DNA of 16,023 bases from Fibrobacter sp. (GCA_012841225.1 DUVD01000063.1:1-16023); one strand, 5' to 3'. Positions 1 to 6,743 are shown, counted from the first letter of the stretch. Notes: generated by a model not told the origin, from the letters alone. Program-made: numbers and translations.

Positions 1-1116
1 GATGTATCTTTGTTTACGTTACATTCCTTTGTGCAAAAAGATCGGAATTGCACGACAAAATTTTTTGATAAAAAGGTGAAGAAGGTGAATAATTCAAATG
101 CACCGGATAAACTGTACCATGCGAGTATACGTGCACTTCGCTCTCGCGATGTCGAAATAGATTGTTCGGGGATTCAAAAAAATGATTCATGCATGGTGGC
201 TGTTCTTGTTTCTTTACAAAAAGAGTCTGCAGGTTTTCGAGGTTCACTGAATCTTATCAATGTGAGTGAAACTTTAGCGACCTATTTGAAGGCAGTTCCT
301 GCGCTTAAAAAGCCCATAGCCTCAAAGGATAAAATGGGATTCTTTGAATCGTTAGGAGAATACGCATTTCAATTGTTTCATAACATGGTGGAACTCACTC
401 ATCTTTTTACAGAGTCCATCTATTGGAGCACTGTAGGGCGATTTGATTCAAAAGCCTTGCCAATCCGAGGGACATTGCTTCAAATGCTAAGGCTCGGAAG
501 CGATGCCTTACCCATCGTTTTTATTTTGTCTTTTTTAATTGGCCTCACCCTCTCCTATCAAAGCGCCATTCAGCTTGAATCTTTGGGGGGCTCACTCTAT
601 CTCGTTCGTGGTATTGGCATTTCAATGTTTTCTGAAATAGGCCCTTTGATAACGGCCATTATTCTTGCGGGGAGATCCGGAAGCTCGATTACTGCAGAAA
701 TCGCCTCCATGGTGGTGCAAGATGAGGTAAAAGCATTGCAAACGATGGGGATTCATCCCGTGCCTTTCTTGGTGGTGCCTCGATTTCAGGCAATGACAAT
801 CACCGTTCCGTTACTCACTTTTGCCTCTGTCTTTGCCGGTATTTTATCTGGATTTGTTATTGCGATTCTTTACATAAAAATGCCCATCTCGTTATTCTTT
901 AGCGAACTTCATGATGGAATCCCCCTTAAACTTCTTTGGCAGTGTGCTGTCAAATCCATGGTGTTTGGCTGGATTATTACTCTCGTTGCATGTCAAAAAG
1001 GTTTCGCCGCCCGAGGGGGAGCTGATGCCGTTGGCAAAGCGACGACCGCATGCGTGGTGTTTTCTATTTCTGCAATCATCATTGCCGATGCGATATTCTC
1101 TTTCATTTTCTATTAA
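1..1116 (+). CDS. mlaE: MlaE-family lipid ABC transporter permease with N-terminal STAS-like domain (5' partial)
   Basis: Inner-membrane permease of an MCE-type phospholipid transporter. The reading frame is open from base 1 and no convincing start is visible. TTG at 10 and GTG at 76 or 85 are possible, but all would cut into the N-terminal domain, so the true start is probably upstream of the window. Counting from the TTG at 10, residues ~33-100 look like a STAS domain: VEIDCSG is followed by Asp59-Ser60 at the usual STAS Ser/Thr site. Residues ~115-368 are the MlaE permease, with the conserved stretch SEIGPLITAIILAGRSGSS and four to five hydrophobic segments. The plain family is ~260 residues; the extra ~110 are the STAS part, supplied in E. 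coli by the separate protein MlaB. The permease is followed after a few bases by the ATPase gene. Family assignment is firm; the STAS call is good but made by eye. Confidence 0.9.
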   Translation, partial: DVSLFTLHSFVQKDRNCTTKFFDKKVKKVNNSNAPDKLYHASIRALRSRDVEIDCSGIQKNDSCMVAVLVSLQKESAGFRGSLNLINVSETLATYLKAVPALKKPIASKDKMGFFESLGEYAFQLFHNMVELTHLFTESIYWSTVGRFDSKALPIRGTLLQMLRLGSDALPIVFILSFLIGLTLSYQSAIQLESLGGSLYLVRGIGISMFSEIGPLITAIILAGRSGSSITAEIASMVVQDEVKALQTMGIHPVPFLVVPRFQAMTITVPLLTFASVFAGILSGFVIAILYIKMPISLFFSELHDGIPLKLLWQCAVKSMVFGWIITLVACQKGFAARGGADAVGKATTACVVFSISAIIIADAIFSFIFY

Positions 1117-1134
1117 ACAGGTGTGGCAATAATC

Positions 1135-1965
1135 ATGATAAACACGAGCAACCACGTCGATACCGTTCTTGAGGTCAAAAACCTTAAAGCCGGATTTGGG
1201 GATCATATCGTCCTTGATCAAATTTCGTTCGCAGTGGCCACTCGTGAAATTCGCGTTATTCTTGGTACTTCCGGCTGTGGGAAAACCACACTACTCAATG
1301 CGATACTCGGACTCATGCGAGTGAAAGAGGGATCAGTGAGCTTCTTTGGCGAAGGCGAACAAAAGGCCAATGCTCCCATTCCTCAAACTTTCCGTGAACG
1401 CTGTGGGGTTTTATTTCAGAATGGAGCATTGCTGAGTTCCATGACGCTTGCCGATAACGTCGCACTCCCCCTGCGCACCTACCGTCCTGAACTTCCCCTT
1501 GTTGTAATAGAAGAAATGGTCGCCCAGAAATTGGAAAGCGTCTCTATGTTGGATGCGTGGCATAAGTACCCCGCCGAATTAAGCGGAGGCATGCGCAAGC
1601 GCGCGGCACTCGCTCGTGCATTAATAATGGACCCTGGATTATTATTCTGTGATGAGCCGTCTGCAGGCCTTGACCCTGTAACCTCCAGGGCCTTGGATGA
1701 ACTTCTTTTGAAATTGAGGGATCAGTTTGGAATCGCCATAGTAGTGGTGACTCATGAATTAGAATCAATCAAAACAATCGCCGATAAACTTCTGTTTCTT
1801 TCTGCGGGGAACGTACTTTTCGATGGAGACTTACAACAAGGACTTGCATCCAAAGAACCAGAACTTGTGAGTTTCTTTAGTCGTAAAGCCATAATAGAAG
1901 AGACCCAAAGAACACGTGTTCAATTTAAAATAAAGGAAGTGGAAAATGGAAACCACCAAGGGTGA
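1135..1965 (+). CDS. mlaF: MlaF-type ABC transporter ATP-binding protein
   Basis: Cytoplasmic ATPase that powers the MlaE permease. All nucleotide-binding motifs are present (numbers from ATG 1135): Walker A GTSGCGKT at 44-51, Q-loop in LFQNGALL, signature LSGGM at 149-153, Walker B LLFCDEP with Asp173-Glu174, and H-loop His207 in VVTHE. The length of 276 residues is normal for MlaF. I chose ATG 1135 because AGGTG at 1119-1123 lies 11 bases upstream; GTG 1123 is an alternative giving four more residues. The gene begins just after the permease stop, and its 3' end overlaps the MCE gene by 20 bases, so the genes are almost certainly co-translated. Confidence 0.95.
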   Translation: MINTSNHVDTVLEVKNLKAGFGDHIVLDQISFAVATREIRVILGTSGCGKTTLLNAILGLMRVKEGSVSFFGEGEQKANAPIPQTFRERCGVLFQNGALLSSMTLADNVALPLRTYRPELPLVVIEEMVAQKLESVSMLDAWHKYPAELSGGMRKRAALARALIMDPGLLFCDEPSAGLDPVTSRALDELLLKLRDQFGIAIVVVTHELESIKTIADKLLFLSAGNVLFDGDLQQGLASKEPELVSFFSRKAIIEETQRTRVQFKIKEVENGNHQG

Positions 1966-2731
1966 ACGAATTCGTTTAGGTGTTTTCATGCTCCTGACCG
2001 TTTCATTAGTATTAGGTTTTGGGGTTTTCTTTTTAGGAAAGCGAATCGCCAATGTAAATGTCCTGTATCACACTCGATTTTCAGAATCGGTAGATGGCTT
2101 GGTCCCCGGCGCCAAAGTCAAATGGAATGGCGTTGACGTAGGGAAAGTTATAGACCTACACATCGATGAGCATGACTTACTCGCTGTGGTCGTCACATTC
2201 GAAGTGATGAAAGGAACCCCCATTAAAGCAAGCATGCGAGCAAACTTGGTAGGCGGGTTTTCCATCACAGGCCTCAAAACGATTGAGCTTTCTGGGGGAT
2301 CTCCCGATGAGCCCACTCTTCCCGAGAACCATGAAGTTCTCGCAGGAACGTCCCAGATTCAACAAATCACGAGTCGAGTGGAGGTTTTTTCGGTCAAGCT
2401 GGAGAGTCTCATGAATAATATGCTCTTGATCACCGGCGAAAAAAATCAAATATATTTAACAGGTTTCTTACAGGATCTTCATTCCATCACCACTCAATTT
2501 CGAAACAGTGATATTAAAAATACAATCATCGAAATTCAAAATGCTTCCAAAGCCCTTGAAACCTTAACCAAGCGCACAGATCTAATAATTTATAAGTCCC
2601 AAGAAGACATCTCGACTTCTCTTCGAAATATTAACGAAATGACCGAAAACATGTATGATTTCAGCCAACGAATCAAAGCGGACCCCTCGCTTCTGATTCG
2701 CACTGAAGAAAAATCAGGACGTATAAAATGA
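1946..2731 (+). CDS. mlaD: MlaD-family MCE substrate-binding protein
   Basis: Periplasmic, membrane-anchored MCE-domain protein that forms the lipid channel above the permease. There is a short cytoplasmic start, one transmembrane helix at about residues 11-31, a single MCE domain at about 38-117 (the stretch VDGLVPGAKVKWNGVDVGKV and the later SITGLKTIEL are typical), then a long helical C-terminal region to residue 261. One MCE domain matches MlaD rather than multi-domain PqiB or LetB. AAGGAAG at 1933-1939 precedes the ATG. The start lies inside mlaF, and the stop overlaps the next gene as ATGA. The C-terminal region is longer than in E. coli MlaD (~183 residues) and could form an extended helical barrel; that last point is inference. 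Confidence 0.93.
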   Translation: METTKGERIRLGVFMLLTVSLVLGFGVFFLGKRIANVNVLYHTRFSESVDGLVPGAKVKWNGVDVGKVIDLHIDEHDLLAVVVTFEVMKGTPIKASMRANLVGGFSITGLKTIELSGGSPDEPTLPENHEVLAGTSQIQQITSRVEVFSVKLESLMNNMLLITGEKNQIYLTGFLQDLHSITTQFRNSDIKNTIIEIQNASKALETLTKRTDLIIYKSQEDISTSLRNINEMTENMYDFSQRIKADPSLLIRTEEKSGRIK

Positions 2732-3438
2732 AACGACTCATCATCCTCTCGCTCTCTATTTTAATACTTGGTTCAGGGTGCGCATCGCTATTGTCACGAA
2801 ATGATGGCAAAAACAAAACGAGTCGTTATATCCTTGAATATGACCCTCCGGTTGACACCACTAGATTGAAATCACCACCGTGGCAAGCAAATGTTTGGGT
2901 TCGGGATTTTTCCATTACCGAGCCCTACAGACAAAACGAAATTGTCTATCGAGCATCCAGGTACCAAATGGACGTGTATAATTTTGAACTCTGGGCGTTA
3001 AAACCAAAATTCATGATCTCTGATATGGTATTCAAGCACTTGCGCGATGCCCAGATTTTTCAGCAAGTATCGCGTTCCATTGAAGTAGAAAATGTAGACT
3101 ACGTTCTACGAGGGGAAATTACGGCATTGGAGGAAGTCGATAAAGATTCCAATTGGTTTGCCCATTTGGCTATGTCCATGTATTTCGTAGATAATCACAC
3201 GCAGAAAGTCGTGTGGGCACGTAGTTGGGATGAGCAGGAGCAACTTCGAAAAAAAGAACCCGAATCTGTTGTGCGTAGTTTAAGTCATTTATTAGAGAAC
3301 GCTGTGACGGAAGCGGTTTCGGATCTAGATTCCCTCATGGCAGAAATCCAATCCAAATCAAAAGCACAATCCAATGAGCCCAAACAAAAGACTCTAGCAC
3401 CCCCAATAAATCTACCCCCACCTGTAAACTTCAAATAA
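2728..3438 (+). CDS. PqiC/YmbA-type ABC transport auxiliary lipoprotein
   Basis: Predicted lipoprotein partner of the MCE transporter. It has a short hydrophobic signal ending LILGSGC, with Cys18 as the likely lipidated residue; the lipobox is slightly unusual (Gly at -3). The body fits the ABC-type transport auxiliary lipoprotein family (PF03886): an N-terminal YILEYDPP strand, then ANVWVRDFSI, EIVYRASRYQMDVY, a helix ending MVFKHLRDA, and VLRGEITALEE, in that family's order. The last ~25 residues are Pro/Lys-rich and low complexity. The gene overlaps mlaD by four bases (ATGA) and is the last of the operon, before a terminator at 3521. In the Pqi system the equivalent lipoprotein sits at the outer membrane, so it may be the outer-membrane end of this transporter; that is inferred. 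Confidence 0.82.
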   Translation: MKRLIILSLSILILGSGCASLLSRNDGKNKTSRYILEYDPPVDTTRLKSPPWQANVWVRDFSITEPYRQNEIVYRASRYQMDVYNFELWALKPKFMISDMVFKHLRDAQIFQQVSRSIEVENVDYVLRGEITALEEVDKDSNWFAHLAMSMYFVDNHTQKVVWARSWDEQEQLRKKEPESVVRSLSHLLENAVTEAVSDLDSLMAEIQSKSKAQSNEPKQKTLAPPINLPPPVNFK

Positions 3439-3520
3439 AATGAATTTGAGATCTTTGGTTCCTCTGCGAAATTCAAGAAGTGGATCATGAGGGAGAATAA
3501 GTTGTTTTCTCCCAAAAAAC

Positions 3521-3550
3521 AGAAAAACTCCGCAAAAAGGGAGTTTTTCT
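3521..3550. terminator. Bidirectional intrinsic terminator between MCE operon and tRNA-Gly
   Basis: Perfect 11-bp inverted repeat 3521-3531 / 3540-3550 (AGAAAAACTCC and its complement) with an 8-base loop. The A-tract on one arm and T-tract on the other give a U-run in either direction. It lies 82 bases after the lipoprotein stop on the + strand and 7 bases after the tRNA 3' end on the - strand, so it can end both transcripts. Confidence 0.75.
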
Positions 3551-3556
3551 ATAAAG

Positions 3557-3628
3557 AGCGGCAGACCGGGATCGAACCGGCAACCATTAGCTTGGAAGGC
3601 TAAAGCTCTACCATTGAGCTACCGCCGC
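3557..3628 (-). tRNA. tRNA-Gly (anticodon TCC)
   Basis: 72 bases that fold into a standard cloverleaf on the minus strand. The acceptor arms GCGGCGG (5') and CTGCCGC (3') pair with one G-U. The D-arm contains TAGCTCAATGGTAGAGC, the anticodon loop is CTTCCAA with TCC in the middle, and the T-arm is GCCGG-TTCGATC-CCGGT. The discriminator base is T, as usual for bacterial tRNA-Gly. CCA is not encoded (CTT follows), so it must be added after transcription. It is transcribed toward the MCE operon and away from infC. Confidence 0.97.
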
Positions 3629-3641
3629 TAACTTTTACCCA

Positions 3642-3670
3642 ATTATACAAAAAAAATACTCTTTTATAAA
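3642..3670 (-). promoter_or_regulatory. Promoter of tRNA-Gly
   Basis: A perfect -10 TATAAT (minus strand, 3647 to 3642) lies 13 bases upstream of the tRNA 5' end, which predicts a leader of about 7 bases. At 17-bp spacing the -35 position reads TTTATA, a 4/6 match to TTGACA. The -10 is convincing; the -35 is weak. Confidence 0.6.
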
Positions 3671-3742
3671 GGTATTTTAAAATACAAGCCCATATTTTTG
3701 TGGTTTTTTATTAAATTTCTAGTCCTTAAACAAATACAACAA

Positions 3743-3748
3743 AGAGGT
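3743..3748 (+). promoter_or_regulatory. Shine-Dalgarno site that fixes the TTG start of infC
   Basis: AGAGGT lies 8 bases before TTG 3757. No comparable site precedes the first in-frame ATG at 3784. This supports initiation at TTG and keeps the N-terminal basic segment. Confidence 0.7.
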
Positions 3749-3756
3749 AGCCTAAC

Positions 3757-4353
3757 TTGTTACAAAACGCACGAAGCCGTCAGATGCCAAATCGCCCCAA
3801 CGATGGGACGAGGATAAACGAAGATATTCGCATTTCTCCCATTCGTCTAGTAAAAGATGATGGAGAACAACTTGTGCTAGAGACTCACAAGGCCCTTCAG
3901 ATGGCTAAAGAAGCTGGAATGGATCTAGTGGAAGTATCTCCGAATGCGAAACCGCCCGTTTGCCGTATTATGGATTATGGCAAATTCCGCTTTGAACAAA
4001 TGAAACGGGCTAAAGCGACAAAAGCAAAACAGCATATTATAAAAGTCAAAGAAATTAAGCTGCATCCTAAAACAGCAGACAATGATTATGAATACCGTAT
4101 AGTACAAGCAAAAAACTTTTTGAAAAATGGTATGAAAGTTCGCTTAGTAATGCAGTTCCGTGGACGCGAAATGGCGCACATGGATTATGGCCGCCGACGC
4201 ATGGATCAAGCTAAAATAGACTTGGCTGACAGCGGTGAATTAGAAATGGATTCGCGGGTAGAGGGCAATACAATGGCTTCTATCTACGCTCCAAAACGCG
4301 GCTTACCAGTCGCAAAGTCCGCAACCGAGCCAATGGCAGCAGGTGAGGCTTAA
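3757..4353 (+). CDS. infC: Translation initiation factor IF-3
   Basis: Binds the 30S subunit, blocks premature 50S joining and checks start codon-anticodon pairing. Residues ~18-80 are the IF3 N domain (NEDIRISPIR, then PPVCRIMDYGKFRFE), followed by a Lys-rich linker (KRAKATKAK). The C domain at ~90-185 has KVKEIKLHPKTADNDYEYR and MQFRGREMAH. The 198-residue length includes a short Ala-rich tail. The start is TTG with a good ribosome-binding site. A non-AUG start is a known feature of infC genes, where IF-3 represses its own rare start codon. It leads the usual infC-rpmI-rplT cluster, 21 bases before rpmI. Confidence 0.97.
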   Translation: MLQNARSRQMPNRPNDGTRINEDIRISPIRLVKDDGEQLVLETHKALQMAKEAGMDLVEVSPNAKPPVCRIMDYGKFRFEQMKRAKATKAKQHIIKVKEIKLHPKTADNDYEYRIVQAKNFLKNGMKVRLVMQFRGREMAHMDYGRRRMDQAKIDLADSGELEMDSRVEGNTMASIYAPKRGLPVAKSATEPMAAGEA

Positions 4354-4374
4354 CATACAACCTACGAGGTAAAA

Positions 4375-4572
4375 ATGCCTAAAATGAAAACACACAGTGG
4401 TGCAAAGAAGCGCTTTCGCGTGACAGGCTCAGGCCATGTCAAGTTTAAGCGTGCTGGAATGCGCCATATTTTAACCAAAAAAAGTAGCTCACGCAAGCGT
4501 AATTTACGCAAGCCTGGTGCAGTCAAAAAATGTGATACTTACAAAGTCTTGCGCATGCTTGCTTTGGCTTAA
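4375..4572 (+). CDS. rpmI: 50S ribosomal protein L35
   Basis: Small basic 50S protein of 65 residues, the usual family length. It opens MPKMKTHSGAKKRFRVTGSG and contains HILTKKSSSRKRNLRK, the two L35 hallmark stretches. GAGGT six bases before the ATG acts as ribosome-binding site. It sits between infC and rplT with gaps of 21 and 17 bases, as in most bacteria, so the three are almost certainly co-transcribed. I see no pseudoknot-type L20 control element in the short gap before it, though I cannot fold the region reliably by eye. Confidence 0.98.
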   Translation: MPKMKTHSGAKKRFRVTGSGHVKFKRAGMRHILTKKSSSRKRNLRKPGAVKKCDTYKVLRMLALA

Positions 4573-4589
4573 TCAAGGAGAGTTAAAAT

Positions 4590-4943
4590 ATGCCACGTTC
4601 AAAATCCAGAGTTGCTTCTCGCATACGCCGTAAAAAAATACTTAAGGCCGCTAAAGGCTTTTACGGTCGTCGCAAATCTAACGTTCGCCTTGCTATTGAA
4701 GCCGTAGCTCACGCAGGTCAATATGCTTATGCTCACCGTCGCGATAAAAAAGGAGATTTCCGCAGATTGTGGATTACTCGTTTGAATGCCGCTGTACGTG
4801 AACATGGCGTAAGTTATAGCCAATTTATTCACTTGTTAAGCAAGGCTAATATCAAAATGAACCGCAAGGTTTTAGCTGATATGGCTGTTGCTGATCCAGC
4901 CGCTTTTGCGGAAGTGGTCAAGCTAGTGAAAACTGCCGCTTAA
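4590..4943 (+). CDS. rplT: 50S ribosomal protein L20
   Basis: Assembly-initiating 23S rRNA-binding protein of the large subunit. At 117 residues it has the standard length. The basic N-terminal helix (PRSKSRVASRIRRKKILK AAKGF) is followed by the globular part with the RRLWITRLNAAVREHG stretch typical of L20. AAGGAG at 4575-4580 lies 9 bases before the ATG. It is the last gene of the infC cluster, with a terminator 13 bases after its stop. In several bacteria L20 represses this operon through the leader RNA; no such site is evident here. Confidence 0.98.
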   Translation: MPRSKSRVASRIRRKKILKAAKGFYGRRKSNVRLAIEAVAHAGQYAYAHRRDKKGDFRRLWITRLNAAVREHGVSYSQFIHLLSKANIKMNRKVLADMAVADPAAFAEVVKLVKTAA

Positions 4944-4956
4944 TTTTGCATTAAGT

Positions 4957-4990
4957 AAAAAAAGACGCTCTTTACGGGGCGTCTTTTTTT
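4957..4990. terminator. Bidirectional terminator shared by rplT and the convergent lipoprotein gene
   Basis: The A7-GACGC arm (4957-4968) pairs with GCGTC-T7 (4979-4990). Two extra inner pairs leave a 6-base loop. U-runs exist in both directions, fitting the convergent genes ending at 4943 (+) and 5000 (-). A near copy of the left arm and its flank recurs at 5872-5892. Confidence 0.9.
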
Positions 4991-4999
4991 ATTTTTAGC

Positions 5000-5809
5000 T
5001 TAAAAGGAAAAGCTTTTGCCTGCACTGAATATTAAGGTTTCGCTAGCTGAAATGGCGCCACCGTGCCAACCGGTTGGATGGAAGTAGCCAAGACTAAGTC
5101 TTACAATGTTCTGTATATAACCAGTTTTAAGCTGAAGGAGCGTTTCTGAGTTTAAGGAACCGTACTTTCCAGAAGGGCCAAGGCGTAGTCCAAACCAAAT
5201 GCGAGCTTCGGGCAAAAAGCCTCGAAAATTGTTTCCACTAACTGCATCCTCTTTTTTTAAGGAATTGCGTACGGCTTCGAACTGTCCAAAATCCTGATAT
5301 AAGTGGGCTCCAGCGCTAATCCCTAGAATAAAAAATGCAGGATTAGCTTCAATGCCAACTCTTGCCAATTCCTGTATAGAAGCAAAAGAGTACGACCGAT
5401 TTAGACTTGAAACGGCTTCAAAAGCAGCGATGCACCCTGAGGGGGTGTAGTCGTGGTAATAATCGTCGTAGTAATTAGCAGGGCAAGTAAGTTTTATTGA
5501 TCCAAAAGACCCAGATGCAGCTAGGCTGACGAATAACCATGAAAAATCGCCACTTGGTCGATAGGTGAAATGAGCAGAAGCAGCTCCACTAGTCATCTCA
5601 TCAATGTAGTCCAGACTAGTTAAAGTACCACTATATATATTGGCACTTATTGTTCTTTCTTCTGCGTCACTTTTGTTAATTCTAGGTTCATGCAATATAG
5701 GTATAGGGTAACTTCCTAATGCAAGTAAAGGCGGGTTTTGACTACAACCAAGAAGGAAGGGGATTGGAATTAAAAGGCCTAAAAACTTTAGAATCGATAG
5801 TTTTTTCAT
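5000..5809 (-). CDS. Lipoprotein of unknown function, tandem paralogue A
   Basis: I do not recognise a named family. The protein is 269 residues. A lipoprotein signal (Lys-Lys, hydrophobic stretch, FLLGC with Cys22) is followed by LGSYPIPILHEP, alternating beta-rich stretches and a C-terminal AGKSFSF. The terminal Phe and GYFHPTGWH motif suggest a beta-barrel or beta-sandwich envelope protein; this is inference. It shares these and other blocks (YSFASIQE.ARVG, HLYQD.G.FE, PEAR.W.G.RLGPSG.YG) with the neighbouring paralogue. Cys109 and Cys126 bracket a Tyr/Asp-rich loop. I chose ATG 5809, where GGAGAG has 5-base spacing matching the paralogue, over the in-frame TTG at 5812. It has its own upstream region and terminator. 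Confidence 0.85.
   Translation of the reverse strand: MKKLSILKFLGLLIPIPFLLGCSQNPPLLALGSYPIPILHEPRINKSDAEERTISANIYSGTLTSLDYIDEMTSGAASAHFTYRPSGDFSWLFVSLAASGSFGSIKLTCPANYYDDYYHDYTPSGCIAAFEAVSSLNRSYSFASIQELARVGIEANPAFFILGISAGAHLYQDFGQFEAVRNSLKKEDAVSGNNFRGFLPEARIWFGLRLGPSGKYGSLNSETLLQLKTGYIQNIVRLSLGYFHPTGWHGGAISASETLIFSAGKSFSF
5450..5473 (-). repeat. Two imperfect 12-bp tandem units in the Cys-bounded loop of paralogue A
   Basis: The eight codons read Tyr-Tyr-Asp-Asp and Tyr-Tyr-His-Asp, and the next codon is Tyr again. The units differ at a few bases only. They lie inside the segment that paralogue B lacks, which suggests local expansion by slippage. Confidence 0.55.
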
Positions 5810-5838
5810 CAAGACTCTCCAGGTCTGCGATATTGCTT

Positions 5839-5850
5839 AAATAAATATAA
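5839..5850 (-). promoter_or_regulatory. Conserved upstream box of paralogue A (candidate promoter element)
   Basis: TTATATTTATTT on the minus strand is identical to the box at 6732-6743 upstream of paralogue B. It ends 18 bases before GGAGAG here and 19 bases before it in B. TATATT inside it could be a -10; alternatively AATATC nearer the gene aligns with the B copy's TATAAT. No good -35 is seen. Position and conservation suggest part of the promoter, unproven. Confidence 0.4.
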
Positions 5851-5877
5851 CTTACTTCATTTAGGAGTTGGTTAAGT

Positions 5878-5911
5878 AAAAAAAGACGCTCTTCACAGAG
5901 CGCCTTTTTTT
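5878..5911 (-). terminator. Terminator of paralogue B (duplicate of the 4957 terminator)
   Basis: The arms A7-GACGCTCT and AGAGCGCC-T7 form a 15-position stem with one A-C mismatch and a 4-base TCAC loop. U-runs exist on both strands. It lies 17 bases past the stop of paralogue B. The flank TTAAGT and left arm are identical to those at the 4957 terminator, while the right arm has changed. Confidence 0.88.
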
Positions 5912-5927
5912 CTTTTATGTTTTTAGC

Positions 5928-6701
5928 CTAAAAGGAAAAGCTTTTACCAGCAGTAAGCGAGAAAGCAGAGCCTCCGGTTAATACCCCAGCATGCCAACCA
6001 GTAGGGTGGAAATAACCTAAATTAAACATTAATGCGCTTTCAATATCGTCAGCAAGAAATTGGAATACACTCTCTAAATTGATGGTGCCGTAATTTCCAG
6101 AAGGACCCAAACGGACACCAACCCAAGCGCGCGCCTCTGGAAAAAAGCCATTAGAAGCGTTTCCCTCAATGAGATTAGCTTGCTTTAGAGAATCGCGAAA
6201 TGTTTCGAATTCTCCAAGGTCTTGATATAGGTGTATGCCGCCACTAAGCCCCGTAGTAAAGAATCCAGGTGTAAACTCAACACCCACTCTTGCTCCTTCT
6301 TGTATAGAGGCAAAAGAATAAGAGTCTTTGCGTTCTGTAATAGCCTTGTACAATAAGTTACAATCTTCGTCGTCACAATTTAACTTTAGTTTTCCGTAGG
6401 ACCCTGAAAGGGTTGCACTTGCAAACAACCAAGAAAGCGCCCCGCCAGCTCGGTAAGTAAAGTTTAAAGATGCACCGCCACCTAATATATCATAAGTGTT
6501 AGGTGTAGAATCTAAAATGGCGCCGTGCAAATTTGCACTTATTATTTTTTCTTCTCGATCGCTTTTGTCTGTTTTAGGCTCATGCATTACAGGTAAAGGA
6601 TGGCTTCCTAATGCGTGCAGTGTTACGGTTTGACAACCGCTTAAAAGAAAAGAGGCTAATATTAAAAAGCCAAGCGAATTGAAAAAGATTGTTTTTTTCA
6701 T
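5928..6701 (-). CDS. Lipoprotein of unknown function, tandem paralogue B
   Basis: Second copy of the lipoprotein family at 5000-5809; no named family recognised. It has 257 residues. The signal ends FLLSGC with Cys23 lipidated, followed by LGSHPLPVMHEP, a beta-rich body and a C-terminal AGKSFSF. Cys109 and Cys114 enclose only four residues (DDED), against sixteen in A. Outside that loop the two proteins align with essentially no net length change. I chose the second of two adjacent ATGs (6701), because GGAGAG then has the same 5-base spacing as in A. It is 12 residues shorter than A, transcribed on its own, and ended by its own terminator. A surface-exposed envelope protein is likely; the molecular role is unknown. 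Confidence 0.85.
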   Translation of the reverse strand: MKKTIFFNSLGFLILASFLLSGCQTVTLHALGSHPLPVMHEPKTDKSDREEKIISANLHGAILDSTPNTYDILGGGASLNFTYRAGGALSWLFASATLSGSYGKLKLNCDDEDCNLLYKAITERKDSYSFASIQEGARVGVEFTPGFFTTGLSGGIHLYQDLGEFETFRDSLKQANLIEGNASNGFFPEARAWVGVRLGPSGNYGTINLESVFQFLADDIESALMFNLGYFHPTGWHAGVLTGGSAFSLTAGKSFSF

Positions 6702-6722
6702 CATTACTCTCCATGAACTATG

Positions 6723-6743
6723 ATTATAGTGAAATAAATATAA
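6723..6743 (-). promoter_or_regulatory. Candidate promoter of paralogue B
   Basis: A perfect TATAAT (minus strand, 6728 to 6723) stands about 11 bases before the GGAGAG ribosome-binding site, giving a very short leader. The 12-base box TTATATTTATTT at 6732-6743 just upstream is shared with paralogue A. No recognisable -35 lies at 16-18 bp. The rest of the gap, 6744-6861, is very AT-rich and shows nothing else I can name. Confidence 0.5.

Noticed and set aside
892..1221. Open frame of 109 codons on the - strand across the MlaE-MlaF junction
   Set aside because: It lies antisense to strongly conserved permease and ATPase sequence.
1..3438. MCE operon as a horizontally acquired block because it looks somewhat richer in GC than the minus-strand genes
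   Set aside because: The impression is by eye only, with no integrase, repeats or tRNA-end duplication at its borders; conserved transporters often differ from AT-rich accessory genes.
3491..3513. 7-bp hairpin GGGAGAA / TTCTCCC before the bidirectional terminator
   Set aside because: It is followed by A-residues on the + strand and has no U-run on the correct side on the - strand, so it is not a terminator by itself.
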